Positions 1 to 9,243 of a stretch of 64,000 bases of DNA are shown in pieces. The DNA lies in assembly GCA_030760725.1 (NCBI GenBank), contig JASWHV010000001.1, positions 29,137,928-29,201,927 of the forward strand. The letters run 5' to 3'. The stretch's first letter is position 1. Each line of letters starts with the position of its first letter. This DNA is from Neostapfia colusana. Its lineage: Eukaryota; Streptophyta; Magnoliopsida; Poales; Poaceae. The notes under the pieces were generated by a model that did not search any database, was not told where the DNA came from, and saw only the letters and a program-made list of their open reading frames with translations. The position numbers and the translations under genes were made by a program.

Positions 1-263
1 AACAGATGACTGTACAAACGTAAAGAATATGCCAAATGCATGAGACCAACCGGCCCATTGGAGCATAGGCAAGGTTATAAAGCAGCATGCTGATCATTGT
101 TAAAAAAAGCAGCACACTTATGCATCTGGAAAAGAACTTGAGTACAAACAATATCAAAGAAGTGTCGGTGCCAAATAAGAGCAGGCCAAGACCGAAAATG
201 CAAAGCAAGACAATCATCAAGCACAAGACACAAGAAAGCAAAAAACCTTAATCTGTACTACAT
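1..263. other. Flanking sequence without a recognised gene
   Basis: AT-rich sequence left of the MITE. I see no long open frame, RNA gene or repeat in it. It lies downstream of PDV1 on that gene's strand, so it could be 3' UTR, intron or plain intergenic DNA. Confidence 0.4.
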
Positions 264-632
264 TAAGGTTCCGTTTGGTTCAGTTGCACCAACCAGATTC
301 TCTATCAGAAATCTGAACCAAAGGGGTTCACATCAGAATCAAATTCTCCAAAATCTACCAATTTTTCTAGTGCAAATGAAAATCTGCTAGCACCCCAGAT
401 TTTCAGATTCATGTTTCAACTTTTCACAGAAATTACACACCATGCCACTGATTACACAATTAAACATTATTTTATTTATAACACACATTTATTACGGAAT
501 CCACAGTTGATAGTTGTTTCCAGACAAACAAATTTTAGCTTCACCATAGCTCTCAGCTCATAGCAGCTTTCTCACAGCTTACAACTAGAATCAGATTTTA
601 AAGAATCTACAGCTGAACCAAAGACACCCTAA
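264..632. mobile_element. Tourist-like (PIF/Harbinger) MITE with TAA target duplication
   Basis: A 363-bp element at 267-629 is bounded by imperfect terminal inverted repeats. The left end reads GGTTCC then GTTTGGTTCAG. The right end is CTGAACCAAAG followed by ACACCC, so its complement gives GGGTGT then CTTTGGTTCAG. The 3-bp sequence TAA flanks both sides (264-266 and 630-632), which is the target duplication typical of PIF/Harbinger elements. The interior is AT-rich and non-coding, so it is a non-autonomous MITE. It sits downstream of the PDV1 3' end. Confidence 0.75.
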
Positions 633-852
633 AGTGGAAACACAAGCATCACATGTACTTGTACTGTAGCCATGACAAACCTGAAACTTAAACACACGCA
701 ACTTGAACACACCTCAATAATAAAGAAGCAGCAGTAGCTTTGTGATCGGAACTCTCAACAAATAAGGCCATCAAGTTAGCTGAGCAACAAACAACTTATA
801 AATAATTCACCACTCAATTCATCTCTAAGGCTCTAAGCCTCTAATCAGAAAA
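633..852. other. Possible 3' untranslated or intronic sequence
   Basis: No gene is recognised between the MITE and the candidate exon at 853-981. Base composition is that of a plant UTR or intron. If the neighbouring exon is real, this would be its 3' UTR on the minus strand. Confidence 0.3.
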
Positions 853-981
853 CTATTTGCAGTTTGGGAAGTACAATACGTGGTATTCTGGAAGATAGTC
901 CAACCTATCCAAAAGAACGGGACAGTTGTAGCGCTGGTTGCCTGGAGTAGGGTCCAGTCCATCGTAAAGAATCATCAATGC
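853..981 (-). other. Candidate orphan terminal coding exon, unknown family
   Basis: On the minus strand a splice-acceptor-like site, a T-rich tract ending TTGTTAG (AG at 983-982), is followed by 42 sense codons and a TAG at 855-853. The peptide starts ALMILYDGLDPTP and ends VLYFPNCK. It does not continue the PDV1 frame, whose TGA lies about 70 bp upstream. I do not recognise the family. It may be an alternative 3' exon of PDV1, the remains of another gene, or a chance open stretch in a 3' UTR. Its length and acceptor make it worth a search, but 42 codons is not strong evidence. Confidence 0.3.
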
Positions 982-1053
982 CTAACAAAACCGAAAAAAA
1001 AACTGAGATTTGGTCAAAAGTCTGTACAGCTAACAGCATGATCTAGTGATCTT

Positions 1054-2698
1054 TCAGCCTCTGGTAAGGTACACCTCGAGATGCTTTTCCATGCCATTCT
1101 GTTTTGAGCTCCCAGATTGAAAGCTGTGCCCCATGGCTGAAGTTTTAGTTCCAAACGCAACTTGGTGCAGCTGCAAGAAAGCAAGCATACTTGCTGCAAA
1201 TACTGCAGCATTGCCCAGAGCATCACTGATCTTGTCAAGTCGAAAGGAATTCTTGGCTAGAGACAGACTGCAAGATAAAACATTGGCCATGATCCTTGAA
1301 CCACTACTCCTGTCTTCTGCATTATCCTCTGACTGACTATGTGTTGCGTGAACATCTTTCAGCGAGACAAATCGACTCTTGTCACTCACTTCACCCACAA
1401 ATTCAAAGGCCTCGTCAATGCCTCTATAATTCTTCCCCTGGTGTTCACGTAACCTCATAGCAAGAACCAGACGGCTTTGCTCCAGTCTAGTAACTGCAGC
1501 ATCCCGCTCAGCACGTTGTTTTGACTGAACAGTCTGTAGAGCAACAACAGAAGTTAGAAATAGATCTTAGACAAATATTTCATAGGAGGGAAACAACCGG
1601 TTAACTAAAAGCCCTGGTGCTCCACATGATCTATATTTCAGTTCTGCAAAAAAGGTAGCTTTCTGATTCTGGAAAGGAAATGCAACTATAGATAGCAGTA
1701 GCAGGAGGATGCTCAGAACTCATTGGGCTGAAACAATTACTACTAAAATAAGTGTTACTTCCATCCCATGTCGTGGGATTTTATAGAAAAAATAATTGTA
1801 TCCTCGTGCCAGACACAAGAAACTACATCTGTGAGTACCATATCAATTGTGTACCTATGCTACCACCTTTTTAGAAGTGGCAGATGGTTATGGGATAATT
1901 AATGTTTATGGAATATCAGGCATCGACCTATGTGCGCAGTGCGCCTATCCGCGCCTCAATTTGCAAGAGGAGGACCACCTTTTGAATCAAACATCACCTA
2001 ACACAAAATAATAAATCAGATAGCCACAGAAAAGCAAAATCCAGCAACCATCCCTGTACATGAACAACCTTGGTAATAAAGTATATCTAATAAGTGCATG
2101 ACACTTAACACATTCAGCAGCATAGCACCATAAGTACCCAACGGAACTAGTACAAGACATAAGCTACTCTTGATGCCAATCTTCTTCGCAGAAGCGATTA
2201 ACCGCGTATCTAATATGGGCATGGCATTGTGGCCAATCAGGAACCGCCAGTTTCACATGCTCTTGAGTTGCCTAAATGCAATGACTCGCAGTCACGTGAA
2301 CAACGCAACCAGAGCTCCCGAAATCACCATCTCATTCATTACAAAAACAGCCCAGGCGCGGTCCTAACCCTCCTCGGAAGATAGAGGGGACAGAGTAGGA
2401 GGAAGAGCCTCACGTGCAAGAACTCGATGTGGCCCTCGAGGTCCTCGAGAGCGGACCGGATGGCGTGAAGGCTCCTGGCCTCTGCCGCCGCCACCGCCTC
2501 CGCAGACACGGACCCACCTCCCCCGCCTTTAACGAAGATGCACCCGTTCTTGCCGCCGACGACGCCGGCTGGAGCGTGTGAAGGAGGGGGCGGGAAGAGG
2601 TGGGCGCGGGAGACGTCGAGGATGGCGCCGCTGAGGCAGTCGTGGAGGTCCCAGATTCGCTCCACGGCCGCCTCCGCCTCCGCCGCGTCCCGCCGCAT
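1054..2698 (-). CDS. PDV1: PLASTID DIVISION1 homologue (two exons)
   Basis: PDV1 is a plant-specific protein of the chloroplast outer envelope. It recruits the dynamin-like ring protein ARC5/DRP5B to the plastid division site and contacts PARC6 in the intermembrane space. Exon 1 is 2698-2414 (95 codons, GC-rich). The donor is CAC|GTGAGG. The intron is 2413-1534, with acceptor CTACAG. Exon 2 is 1533-1057 with TGA at 1056-1054. The spliced protein is 254 residues, against about 270 in Arabidopsis. Matching features, in order, are ERIWDLHDCLS near the N-terminus, a FVKGG block, a coiled-coil-prone stretch (about 75-125, including RLEQSR and LAMRLREHQGKNY), one membrane span (about 201-221, starting LGNAAVF) and a C-terminal tail ending in the conserved Arg-Gly. 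The start was chosen by alignment, because the frame stays open upstream for 59 codons. The gene looks intact and is the only host gene seen. Confidence 0.93.
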
Positions 2699-3018
2699 CT
2701 CCGCCGGCGCGCGTGGTTCTGTTGGGCTCTCCGGGGAGAGGCGGGAAAAGGAACAGAAATGTATTAGGGCGAACTGAAGAGTGAAGAGCGGAGCGAAAAC
2801 CTCTTCAACTCGCACTATAGGTCTATAGGTAATTAGGTATGTTAAACAGAATCGTGTAAATATTTTTTTAGTCATATGATTTTTATCCTACGATTATTAT
2901 TTTTCTATTAAATATATTCCACCTGACAATTGCTTTTAAAATCACGTGATTTTTATCCTACGGTCACTACTATTTAATATATTCCACTTGAAACTCCGTC
3001 TATGTTGTAATGACATAG
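2699..3018. other. PDV1 upstream region with a two-copy direct repeat
   Basis: This should hold the 5' UTR and core promoter of PDV1. I cannot assign a clear TATA box. At about 2875-2990 a block containing GATTTTTATCCTACG and a TTAATATATTCCAC-like tail occurs twice, about 69 bp apart, which suggests an old AT-rich transposon fragment. No coding sequence is visible. Confidence 0.4.
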
Positions 3019-3515
3019 CCGGTGCGAAGCCCGGGTAAAGGTAGGGTTGTGACAGGCTTAGCGAGCCAACAACTACACTCAAGCATTCTCATAGAAATGA
3101 AACCCAATAGAAATTCGATGGTGTAACCTTCTCAGCGACGCGCCATATCGGGACCCAGGTATGGTGTTAAGTGGGCAAGGGTCGGGTCAGCACCGTCTTA
3201 GTCGCACGCCATATCGGAACCCAGATATGGTGTTAAATGAGTAAGAGCCAGATCGCCACCACCTTAGTGATGCGCTAGGTCATCGCCCAGATATAGTGAT
3301 AAGTGAGCAAGGGTCTTTGCATCTTACTCGATGAGTGCAAAACCCAAGAAAGCTAGTCGAGAAACATAGATTTTTGGTGGGTAGGTAGAATGTAGGATCT
3401 TTGACGAGGAAGCTACATGAGTTAGCAGATGTTGCTATTAGGAGATGAGTAAATATTGTTTGTATACAAGAGACTAGATGGGCGGGTCAAAAGGCGAGAG
3501 AATCAAGAATACCGG
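3019..3515 (+). mobile_element. RTE-type LINE, 5' segment
   Basis: This is the first surviving piece of a LINE whose later parts are at 58409-59209 and 63090-64000. It contains a 5' UTR with ~66-bp tandem repeats and then, from about 3360, a decayed endonuclease N-terminus. The stretch translating near YKRLDGRVKRRENQEY corresponds to the 'QETKW.G.KA.E' block that opens RTE endonucleases. The piece stops at 3515 where element C begins, and the frame resumes after 58408. Internal stops show it is dead. The exact 5' start is uncertain. Confidence 0.65.
3134..3333 (+). repeat. Three ~66-bp tandem repeats in LINE 5' UTR
   Basis: Three diverged copies begin near 3134, 3201 and 3267. Each has a GCGACGCGCCATATCGG-like start, a CCCAGATATGGTGTTAA-like middle and a GAGCAAGGGTC-like end. 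Tandem monomers upstream of the coding region are a known arrangement for LINE promoters. A promoter role here is inference. Confidence 0.65.
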
Positions 3516-4071
3516 TGTCGGTACCCTGCAGACTTGGTACCCTCACGTGGAGGCTTGAAGAGGCCCCAAACCCCGCCTCCCTGCTGGGACGGGCTCTGGC
3601 GCCGCCACGTGTTCTTGGCTCCGGGCCTGACCTCCTCGTTGAGGAGGGCTTTGGAGCAGCCACATGTCCTTGGCACCGGACCTGGCCTCCTCGCTGAGAC
3701 GAGGTCCATTGCTGCCACGTGTCCCCGGGCTCCGGGCCGAACTTCCCCGTTGAGGAGGGCTCCGGAGCTGCCACGCGCCCTTGGCCCCGGACCTGGCCTC
3801 CCCGCTGAGGCGAGGTCCAGCGCTGCCACGTGTCCCGGGTTTCGGGCCTGACCTCCCTGTAGAGGAGGGCTCTGGAGCTACCACGTGTCCTAGGCCCCGG
3901 TCATGGCCTCTCCGCTGAGGCGAGGTCCGGCGCTGCCACGTGTCTCCAGTCTCCTGGCTTGACCTCCCCGTTGAGAAGGGCTCCGGAGCTGCCACATGTT
4001 CCACAATCCGCCGTGGGCCTCACAAGTCAAGGAAGATGTGCGTTGTCTAGTCACGCATTGAAGACTCGCGC
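3516..4071 (+). repeat. Element C 5' LTR, first part
   Basis: This aligns with 57248-57810 of the 3' LTR. It holds the LTR start and the G-box array. It is cut at 4071 by element A and continues at 33508. The TATA region and the rest of the LTR are missing. Confidence 0.85.
3544..4005 (+). repeat. G-box tandem array in C 5' LTR
   Basis: About eight diverged ~55-bp units contain GCCACGTGTCC followed by a CTCCGGGCC / GACCTCC / GAGG block. I count six perfect CACGTG cores, at 3544, 3606, 3716, 3827, 3882 and 3937; other units carry one-base variants (CACATG, CACGCG). GCCACGTGTC is a canonical G-box/ABRE-type binding site for plant bZIP and bHLH factors. The array occupies the region upstream of the promoter. 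Regulation by ABA or light is inference. Confidence 0.85.
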
Positions 4072-4654
4072 TGTAACACCCTCAATTTTACTACCATGCA
4101 TTGCATACATTTTTAATCTAGATAAGCATTTAAAAAGAAGAAGTAATAAAGAGAGGAATATAGAAATAAATAAAATAATAAAAGGAAATAAAATAGAAAA
4201 TAATGAAAATAAATAGAAAAGAAATAAGAAATAAAAATAAAGAGAAAAAATAAATAGCCAAATTTGGCCACCCCTAATTTTCCCCAAAATTCCCCAATTT
4301 TCCCCCCAAATTCCCCTCTCCCCTAATTTCTCTAATTTTTATCAATTTTCCTGATTTCCCCAAATTCCCCAAAATTCTCCTAGGGATTTTTCCCCACATT
4401 TGAGTGGAATTTCCCCCCAATTTTGGCAGCCCCACTTAGGGGGGGGACCTTAATGGGCCCCATCCCCTTGGCTGCAACCCATTAGGGGGCGGAACCCTAG
4501 CTGTCCCCCTTTTGCTTTTTTGTGGGCTTTTATTTTCTCAATTAGTCTCAGCCATTGGTGGAAAATAAATAATAAAATCTCAGTCCCTAGCTCCCACCTC
4601 TTTTAAAATTAAATCTCAGCCCTTGAATAATTGGGTTGCTAAAATGCTAGCCTC

Positions 4655-5496
4655 CCTGGGTGCGTTAGACCTGTCTGTGTCGGTCAAGGACCGATCCGTA
4701 TGCGGCCTGTTGAGCAAGTTTGAGTTGTGTACCAGACTCATGCTGGATATATGGGACCCAGTAAACCGATGTACCTTAGGAAGCTCGCGTTGTGATTTTT
4801 CCGGTCGCCTTAGGCGAGAGGGCTGGTGTGCAGTATTTGGGTAACACTCTCATGACATCTCATGTTGGTAGGTGCACCATGAGGGTGGCTACTGTACGGG
4901 ACGATTGGATCGATTCAACGTGGGTGAAACGGGGGAAAGGCTGCCACGTACGACGTCAGTGATGGTTGTTGTAGGCAACGTCGAGTACGGGTGTACGTGT
5001 CATGTAGTCCAGGTGTTTTTTTATTTGAATCACCATCGCTCACGGAAGAGGATTGAGCATACTTGTTCTCACAGTCGTGACGTAGTAAGAACTTGCATGA
5101 GAAAGGAACTAATCCCTATGGTTTGAAGTTCATACTAGCTTTGTGATATATCTTTTATGAATAGTTAGAGCAAACTCAATTCATTTACACGGTGAGCAAT
5201 TTACATCGAGGGAAATCATTTCTTGTTTGATTGTGGACTCCCGATGTGGCGTGCCCAAGGTTACTATTAATTTGCTGCTATAAGACTTGAAAGTAAGGAT
5301 TCACATTTAGGCGAGTTTATTATGCATTATGCTATCCTACTTTATGTCTTTAACCTCATGTAGAGTTTCATGACTAGGTTTGATAATTAAGTCTTGCTGA
5401 GCTTTATGCTCACGGATACTATCTTAGTTGTTTTGCAGGTATTGACTTTATGCTTATGAGAAAGGGTGCCAATGAGACTCGGAAACCTCCGAGTGT
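4655..5496 (+). repeat. B-like LTR segment inserted in A 5' LTR
   Basis: The 3' LTR of A and both LTRs of D go directly from the GCTAGCCTCCCT-like stretch to the TATA region. Here ~840 bp intervene. They are collinear with B LTR sequence at about 13570-14350, sharing for example GACGTAGTAA, the TTTCTTGTTTGA block and TGCTGCTATAA. No convincing target duplication or terminal repeat flanks the segment. Template switching or gene conversion between LTR families is therefore more likely than simple transposition. Confidence 0.7.
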
Positions 5497-5508
5497 CTTT
5501 TTCCCTCT

Positions 5509-5516
5509 TATAAATA
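5509..5516 (+). promoter_or_regulatory. TATA box of element A 5' LTR
   Basis: TATAAATA follows a CT-rich run. The same motif occupies the equivalent position in the 3' LTR (31341) and, in reverse, in both D LTRs. Confidence 0.65.
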
Positions 5517-7700
5517 AAAGCCTCCCCCCTAACCGCCACCCCAGCCCTCTTTTTGGCTGCCACCCTCTCTCCCCTGCTGCCAAGCTTGGTCGCTGCCCCC
5601 TTTGCTTGATTTTGGCCGCCGTCGAAGCTCCGTCACGCCTCGCCATCGCCATAAAAGAAGCCCCCGACGTTGTGCCCTAGCCGCAGCCTCATAATCTTCC
5701 ATAGAAATCTTCCGCTGCTGCCATTGCAAGGAAGGAAGTTCTGCCGCAAGGAAGAGAGGATCAAGAAGTGAGGTAGGTCTTCGTTACCCCTCTTACCACG
5801 TCGACACTGTTTCTACGCACCCGTTTCCTTCACCCCTTGCGAGCAGAAAATTCTGCGTGTGGACAGACCATGTTTTGGTTGATTTTTGACAGTGGAATTG
5901 ATCTACAAAGTGTGTCAAGATCATAACCACATCCACACTTGATCCCAGCAGCCTTGTTCATCATAAAACCCCGTGGAAGCTTACTAAAACATGCAAGAAC
6001 ACGTATAAACTAATTTTTATAAACTGCACCATAGGAATTGCATTCATCCATCTCATTGCATCTTGAGTAAAGTTGGTGCATGATAATTGATTGCTGTAAA
6101 TTTTGTATGTGTGTGGTCATGAGTAGAAGAATACGCTCAAGAGGCCGTCTACGAGGAACTACAACACCAAGACTTCGGGACGCTTGAGACACATGAACCA
6201 CGGGAGCAAGGGAAGTGCCCCTTGACCATATTGATCCCATATTTTTGAAGTTGTTTTGCTTGCGAAAACTTGTATGCTTGTGCCAACTTGATGGGACACC
6301 CTTTTATAGGAGTTTACTAGTTTTGTTAACCATCCTTGTCGCTGGAAAAGTTGATGAGTCAGGTATGGTCGTTTTCCCTTTTGCTTCGCTTAATTTACGG
6401 GATACGGGAAGCTGAAATAAAACTTGTTAGCTACTGCACTCATGAGATTAAAGATGATGAGAACTTGATATTGTTAATGAGCATGGAATCGGGGAGATCT
6501 AGGTGAGTTTGGTTCGTGGATGTTGCTGAATGAGATGGTGGTTTGCTTGCCGTAGATCTAAGGATCGGTTCATGCGAGCACATGCCAGGAAACAGTGCCA
6601 CCATAAGGCCAAATATGGGTGCGGTTTAGCTGACTAATTAGGTGTATTGCTAGCATGTTATGGACCGTTGGATGGCACGAGGAATTGGAGTCGATGAGAA
6701 CTGCCCTGAGAACTGCATGGCACAAGAGGGGGCCCGTGGGTGGGAGAATGGAGATTCGAGCCGGCCGGCGAAACCTCAGTGGGTCTGTACATTCTAGTAG
6801 CCCCTTTGTAAATGCTATTTTATGATCTCTTGGCCATACACCGATGGTTGTGTACTGGTATTATGGAGGTTCTTTCTAGTCGTCGACGGGTGACAAAATC
6901 ACAAACTTGTGGGTAAAGTGGTTCCACCTCTGCATAGTGTAAAACTATCATGATATCTGGGCTTCCGGTTACAAGCACCTTGCCAACTTCCATAATTAGA
7001 GGCAAAACATGGAATGGTTACTCGGGTATGGTTATTGGGATTAGTTTTGGAACTGTTTTGGGTAATGACAATGAGTTTGGTTTCGGTTCTATGAAAAAGA
7101 GATGATCATGTGTACTTATGAGTATGAGATGAACTTGAGAAAGATTATTGGCTGGTTGAAGCATGATAAATGGTGAATTATGATGAAAGAATGTTGTTGA
7201 TTTACTTGGTTATGTTGGGATTTAACTCACATAGAGATAGTTGCTGTTTTTACCATGTTTGTGAAATAAAATTTGCTTGCTGCAATTAACCTCTTTATTC
7301 CCTACCTTGTTGTAAGCTACATGTCATACTTTTCCTGCACTTGCTGAGTATGACATGTACTCACCCTTACATTCCCACATATACATCAGCTACAGGAGAA
7401 GAGTACCTCGAGAAATATGTGGAGTACTAGGCGTGCGCACTACCGTCAACATGCCTCAAGAGTTGAAGTTAGAGCATGCTGTCTTAGCCATTTTCCGCTG
7501 TCGTTTATAGTCTTCCGCTGCAAGAATAAGTTAGATATTCATGAATGAGACAATGAGTCAATGTAATAAAGTACTTAAACACTATTTGTACGTGGTTATA
7601 TTCTGAATTTCAGTTTGTGAAGTACATGTTTATGTGTGATGAACATCCTGGGCACACATATGCATTCACTTGGTTTATTTTCGGAACCGGGTGTCACAAA

Positions 7701-7717
7701 TTGGTACCAGAGCCACG
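7701..7717 (+). other. Element A primer-binding site
   Basis: TTGGTACCAGAGCCACG lies two bases after the LTR end. It resembles the complement of the initiator-methionine tRNA 3' end (TGGTATCAGAGC), the usual chromovirus primer, with one mismatch in the core. Confidence 0.75.
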
Positions 7718-7967
7718 TCGACCGTAGGACGCAAGCCTAGGTAGAATGGACACTCTAAAACATATAGGAATACCTCTATAAACTATTATTTTCAAAAGTT
7801 GCTTGCTGCTGCACTTTAATTGTCAACTCAGCCACCGCAAAGTGCTATTTTCAGCCCCTCTTTTTCTCTTCTTTTGGACAGCAACACTTTTGTTTCCTTG
7901 CTTCATAGCTTCTGAAGTTTTGGAGTTATTTTCTTCTTCTCTAAAGTTTATCATGTCTTATTTATAG

Positions 7968-8943
7968 ATGCCGGTGATTAGGAGCACGGCACGCATAAGG
8001 ACTCATCCACCACCACGTGGGAGTGCACTTAACCCCATTGAGGTGTCCGATGGACCATATTGGGAGGAGGTGAAGATGGAACCTCATGTTGAAGATGAAG
8101 TCAGTAGCTCTATGCATGAGGCAGAAGATCCGGAAGATGTGGGACCAGTTGCAGATGACATGGAAGATGATCCACAAGAACCGCAGCGTTGGTATGCACC
8201 TCAGGAGGAATTTCATGTGGGCTTATACCCAGCGGAGCCTCATGAAGCTATATCGGAAGGAGACGGATCCGAAGAGGAGCCACCCACTGCTGAGGTCGAT
8301 AATGAAGGTGATGAACGAGTCAACTATTCAGTTCAAGAATTCTGGTCCAACGGGATGGAAGGAGGACACATATCCAAGGAGCTTAAAGAGTTCCTGAATT
8401 GCTGCAGCCTATACCCGAAGTATCTCCTCAAGAAAGTCCCTCATCTCGGACATGAAGAGTGGAAGGCTAAAGTAACCATCCTATCTAACGGTAGGGTTGT
8501 CACCTGACACTTCACACCCACATGTAGAGCTACAAGGGCAGAAGCTATTGATGATGCTGCATGGGATGCACTTACTGGATTGTGCTACGTCTTCCATGAG
8601 CAGCTTGAGAACACTACCTTTGAGCTGCACCCGTATCGGAAGAGTGCTACAAGGGAGATCATTGCACCCCATGGAGGAGCTCTTTCCAACCCACAAGATG
8701 CTGACAAGTCTCAGAGGTTGCTTGTGGAGTTAGGAAACCACTATGCAAGCGCATAAGAAGAGATCGTTACCTCGCAAGAAGTTGTACTTGCTGGAAAAAC
8801 AGGAGGAGACTCGTGCCAACGTGGGAACAAATGGAGCACCAGCATCATCTATACCTACATGGACTGCCGACTCACCATTGCGTGTGCCCATGTATGGACC
8901 ACCCACGTCACACGGCGAGAACAGCACCCGTTCTCACGATTAA
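7968..8943 (+). pseudogene. Extra pre-gag reading frame of element A
   Basis: An additional frame lies between the primer-binding site and gag, on the sense strand. The ATG at 7968 directly follows an acceptor-like TTTATAG. An acidic N-terminal third (runs such as EDPEDVG, GSEEEPP) is followed by a conserved block (about residues 160-260) with WKAKVTILSNGRVVT, RAEAIDDAAWDALTGLCY, FHEQLENTTFELHPYRKS and QRLLVELGN. A short lysine- and leucine-rich, coiled-coil-prone piece (LPRKKLYLLEKQEE) precedes the end. A stop at 8505-8507 and a frameshift near 8750 break it. The D copy at 47590-49146 reads through both places but has other lesions. It does not resemble gag, pol or a known env. The function is unknown to me. 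Confidence 0.75.
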
Positions 8944-9243
8944 GTTTAGGTTTCCCATTAAATAAAGTTGTAATAGGAACACTTATATGTAGTAGGCTGA
9001 AATAAGAGTGGTGTGCTGAAATTTTTATGATGATTGCTTGAGTTGTGTGCTTGATGTGAGTTGTGGGACGCTTCAGCGAATGTACACATCCACACATAGT
9101 GGAGAGATGTGATATTCTTTGGCACTTGTTCACATCCTCATATAGGCTGAAATTAATAAAAGAAGTTGCTTAGTTCATACACCTTGATGCATATAGTTGG
9201 GGGATCAATCTAAATTTCTATTTCCTACTCTACTCTCTCACAG
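8944..9243 (+). other. Spacer between pre-gag frame and gag in element A
   Basis: Non-coding, AT-rich. Part of it (about 9120-9190) is almost unchanged in D at 47330-47400, where it marks the left edge of D's gag deletion. I see no RNA gene here. Confidence 0.6.

Larger units (their letters stand above)
4072..7698 (+). repeat. Element A 5' LTR (3.6 kb, chimeric)
   Basis: It aligns with the 2.8 kb 3' LTR except for an extra ~840 bp at 4655-5496. It holds an A/T- and C-rich upstream part, a TATA box at 5509-5516, and a long transcribed part with a donor-like GAGGTAGGT near 5770. It ends GGGTGTCACA at 7698, two bases before the primer-binding site. Confidence 0.85.

Noticed and set aside
1054..1458. 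Single-exon 134-residue gene
   Set aside because: This is exon 2 of PDV1 read from an internal Met. The frame runs 25 codons further to a clear acceptor and joins exon 1 in phase.
1534..2413. Gene or transposon inside the PDV1 intron
   Set aside because: Only frames under 70 codons without similarity. No inverted ends, target duplication or repeat found.
2339..2875. 178-residue protein starting at 2875
   Set aside because: The N-terminal 59 residues have no PDV1 similarity and the last part reads into the intron past the CAC|GTGAGG donor. The real start is at 2698.
3543..4004. Open frames of 95-153 codons on both strands across the G-box arrays (also 59434-60379, 62043-62474, 57328-57763), giving repetitive Ser/Gly/Pro/Arg-rich peptides
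   Set aside because: The ~54-bp unit is close to 18 codons, so any stop-free unit gives a long frame in several phases on both strands. Peptides show no conservation beyond the DNA repeat.
4051..4287. Hydrophobic 78-residue minus frame rich in Phe/Leu/Ile, with similar frames at 30716-30931 and 51814-52074
   Set aside because: It is the translation of A-rich/T-rich LTR sequence (AAATAAATAGAAAA-type). It has no start context or conserved pattern and is not a membrane protein gene.
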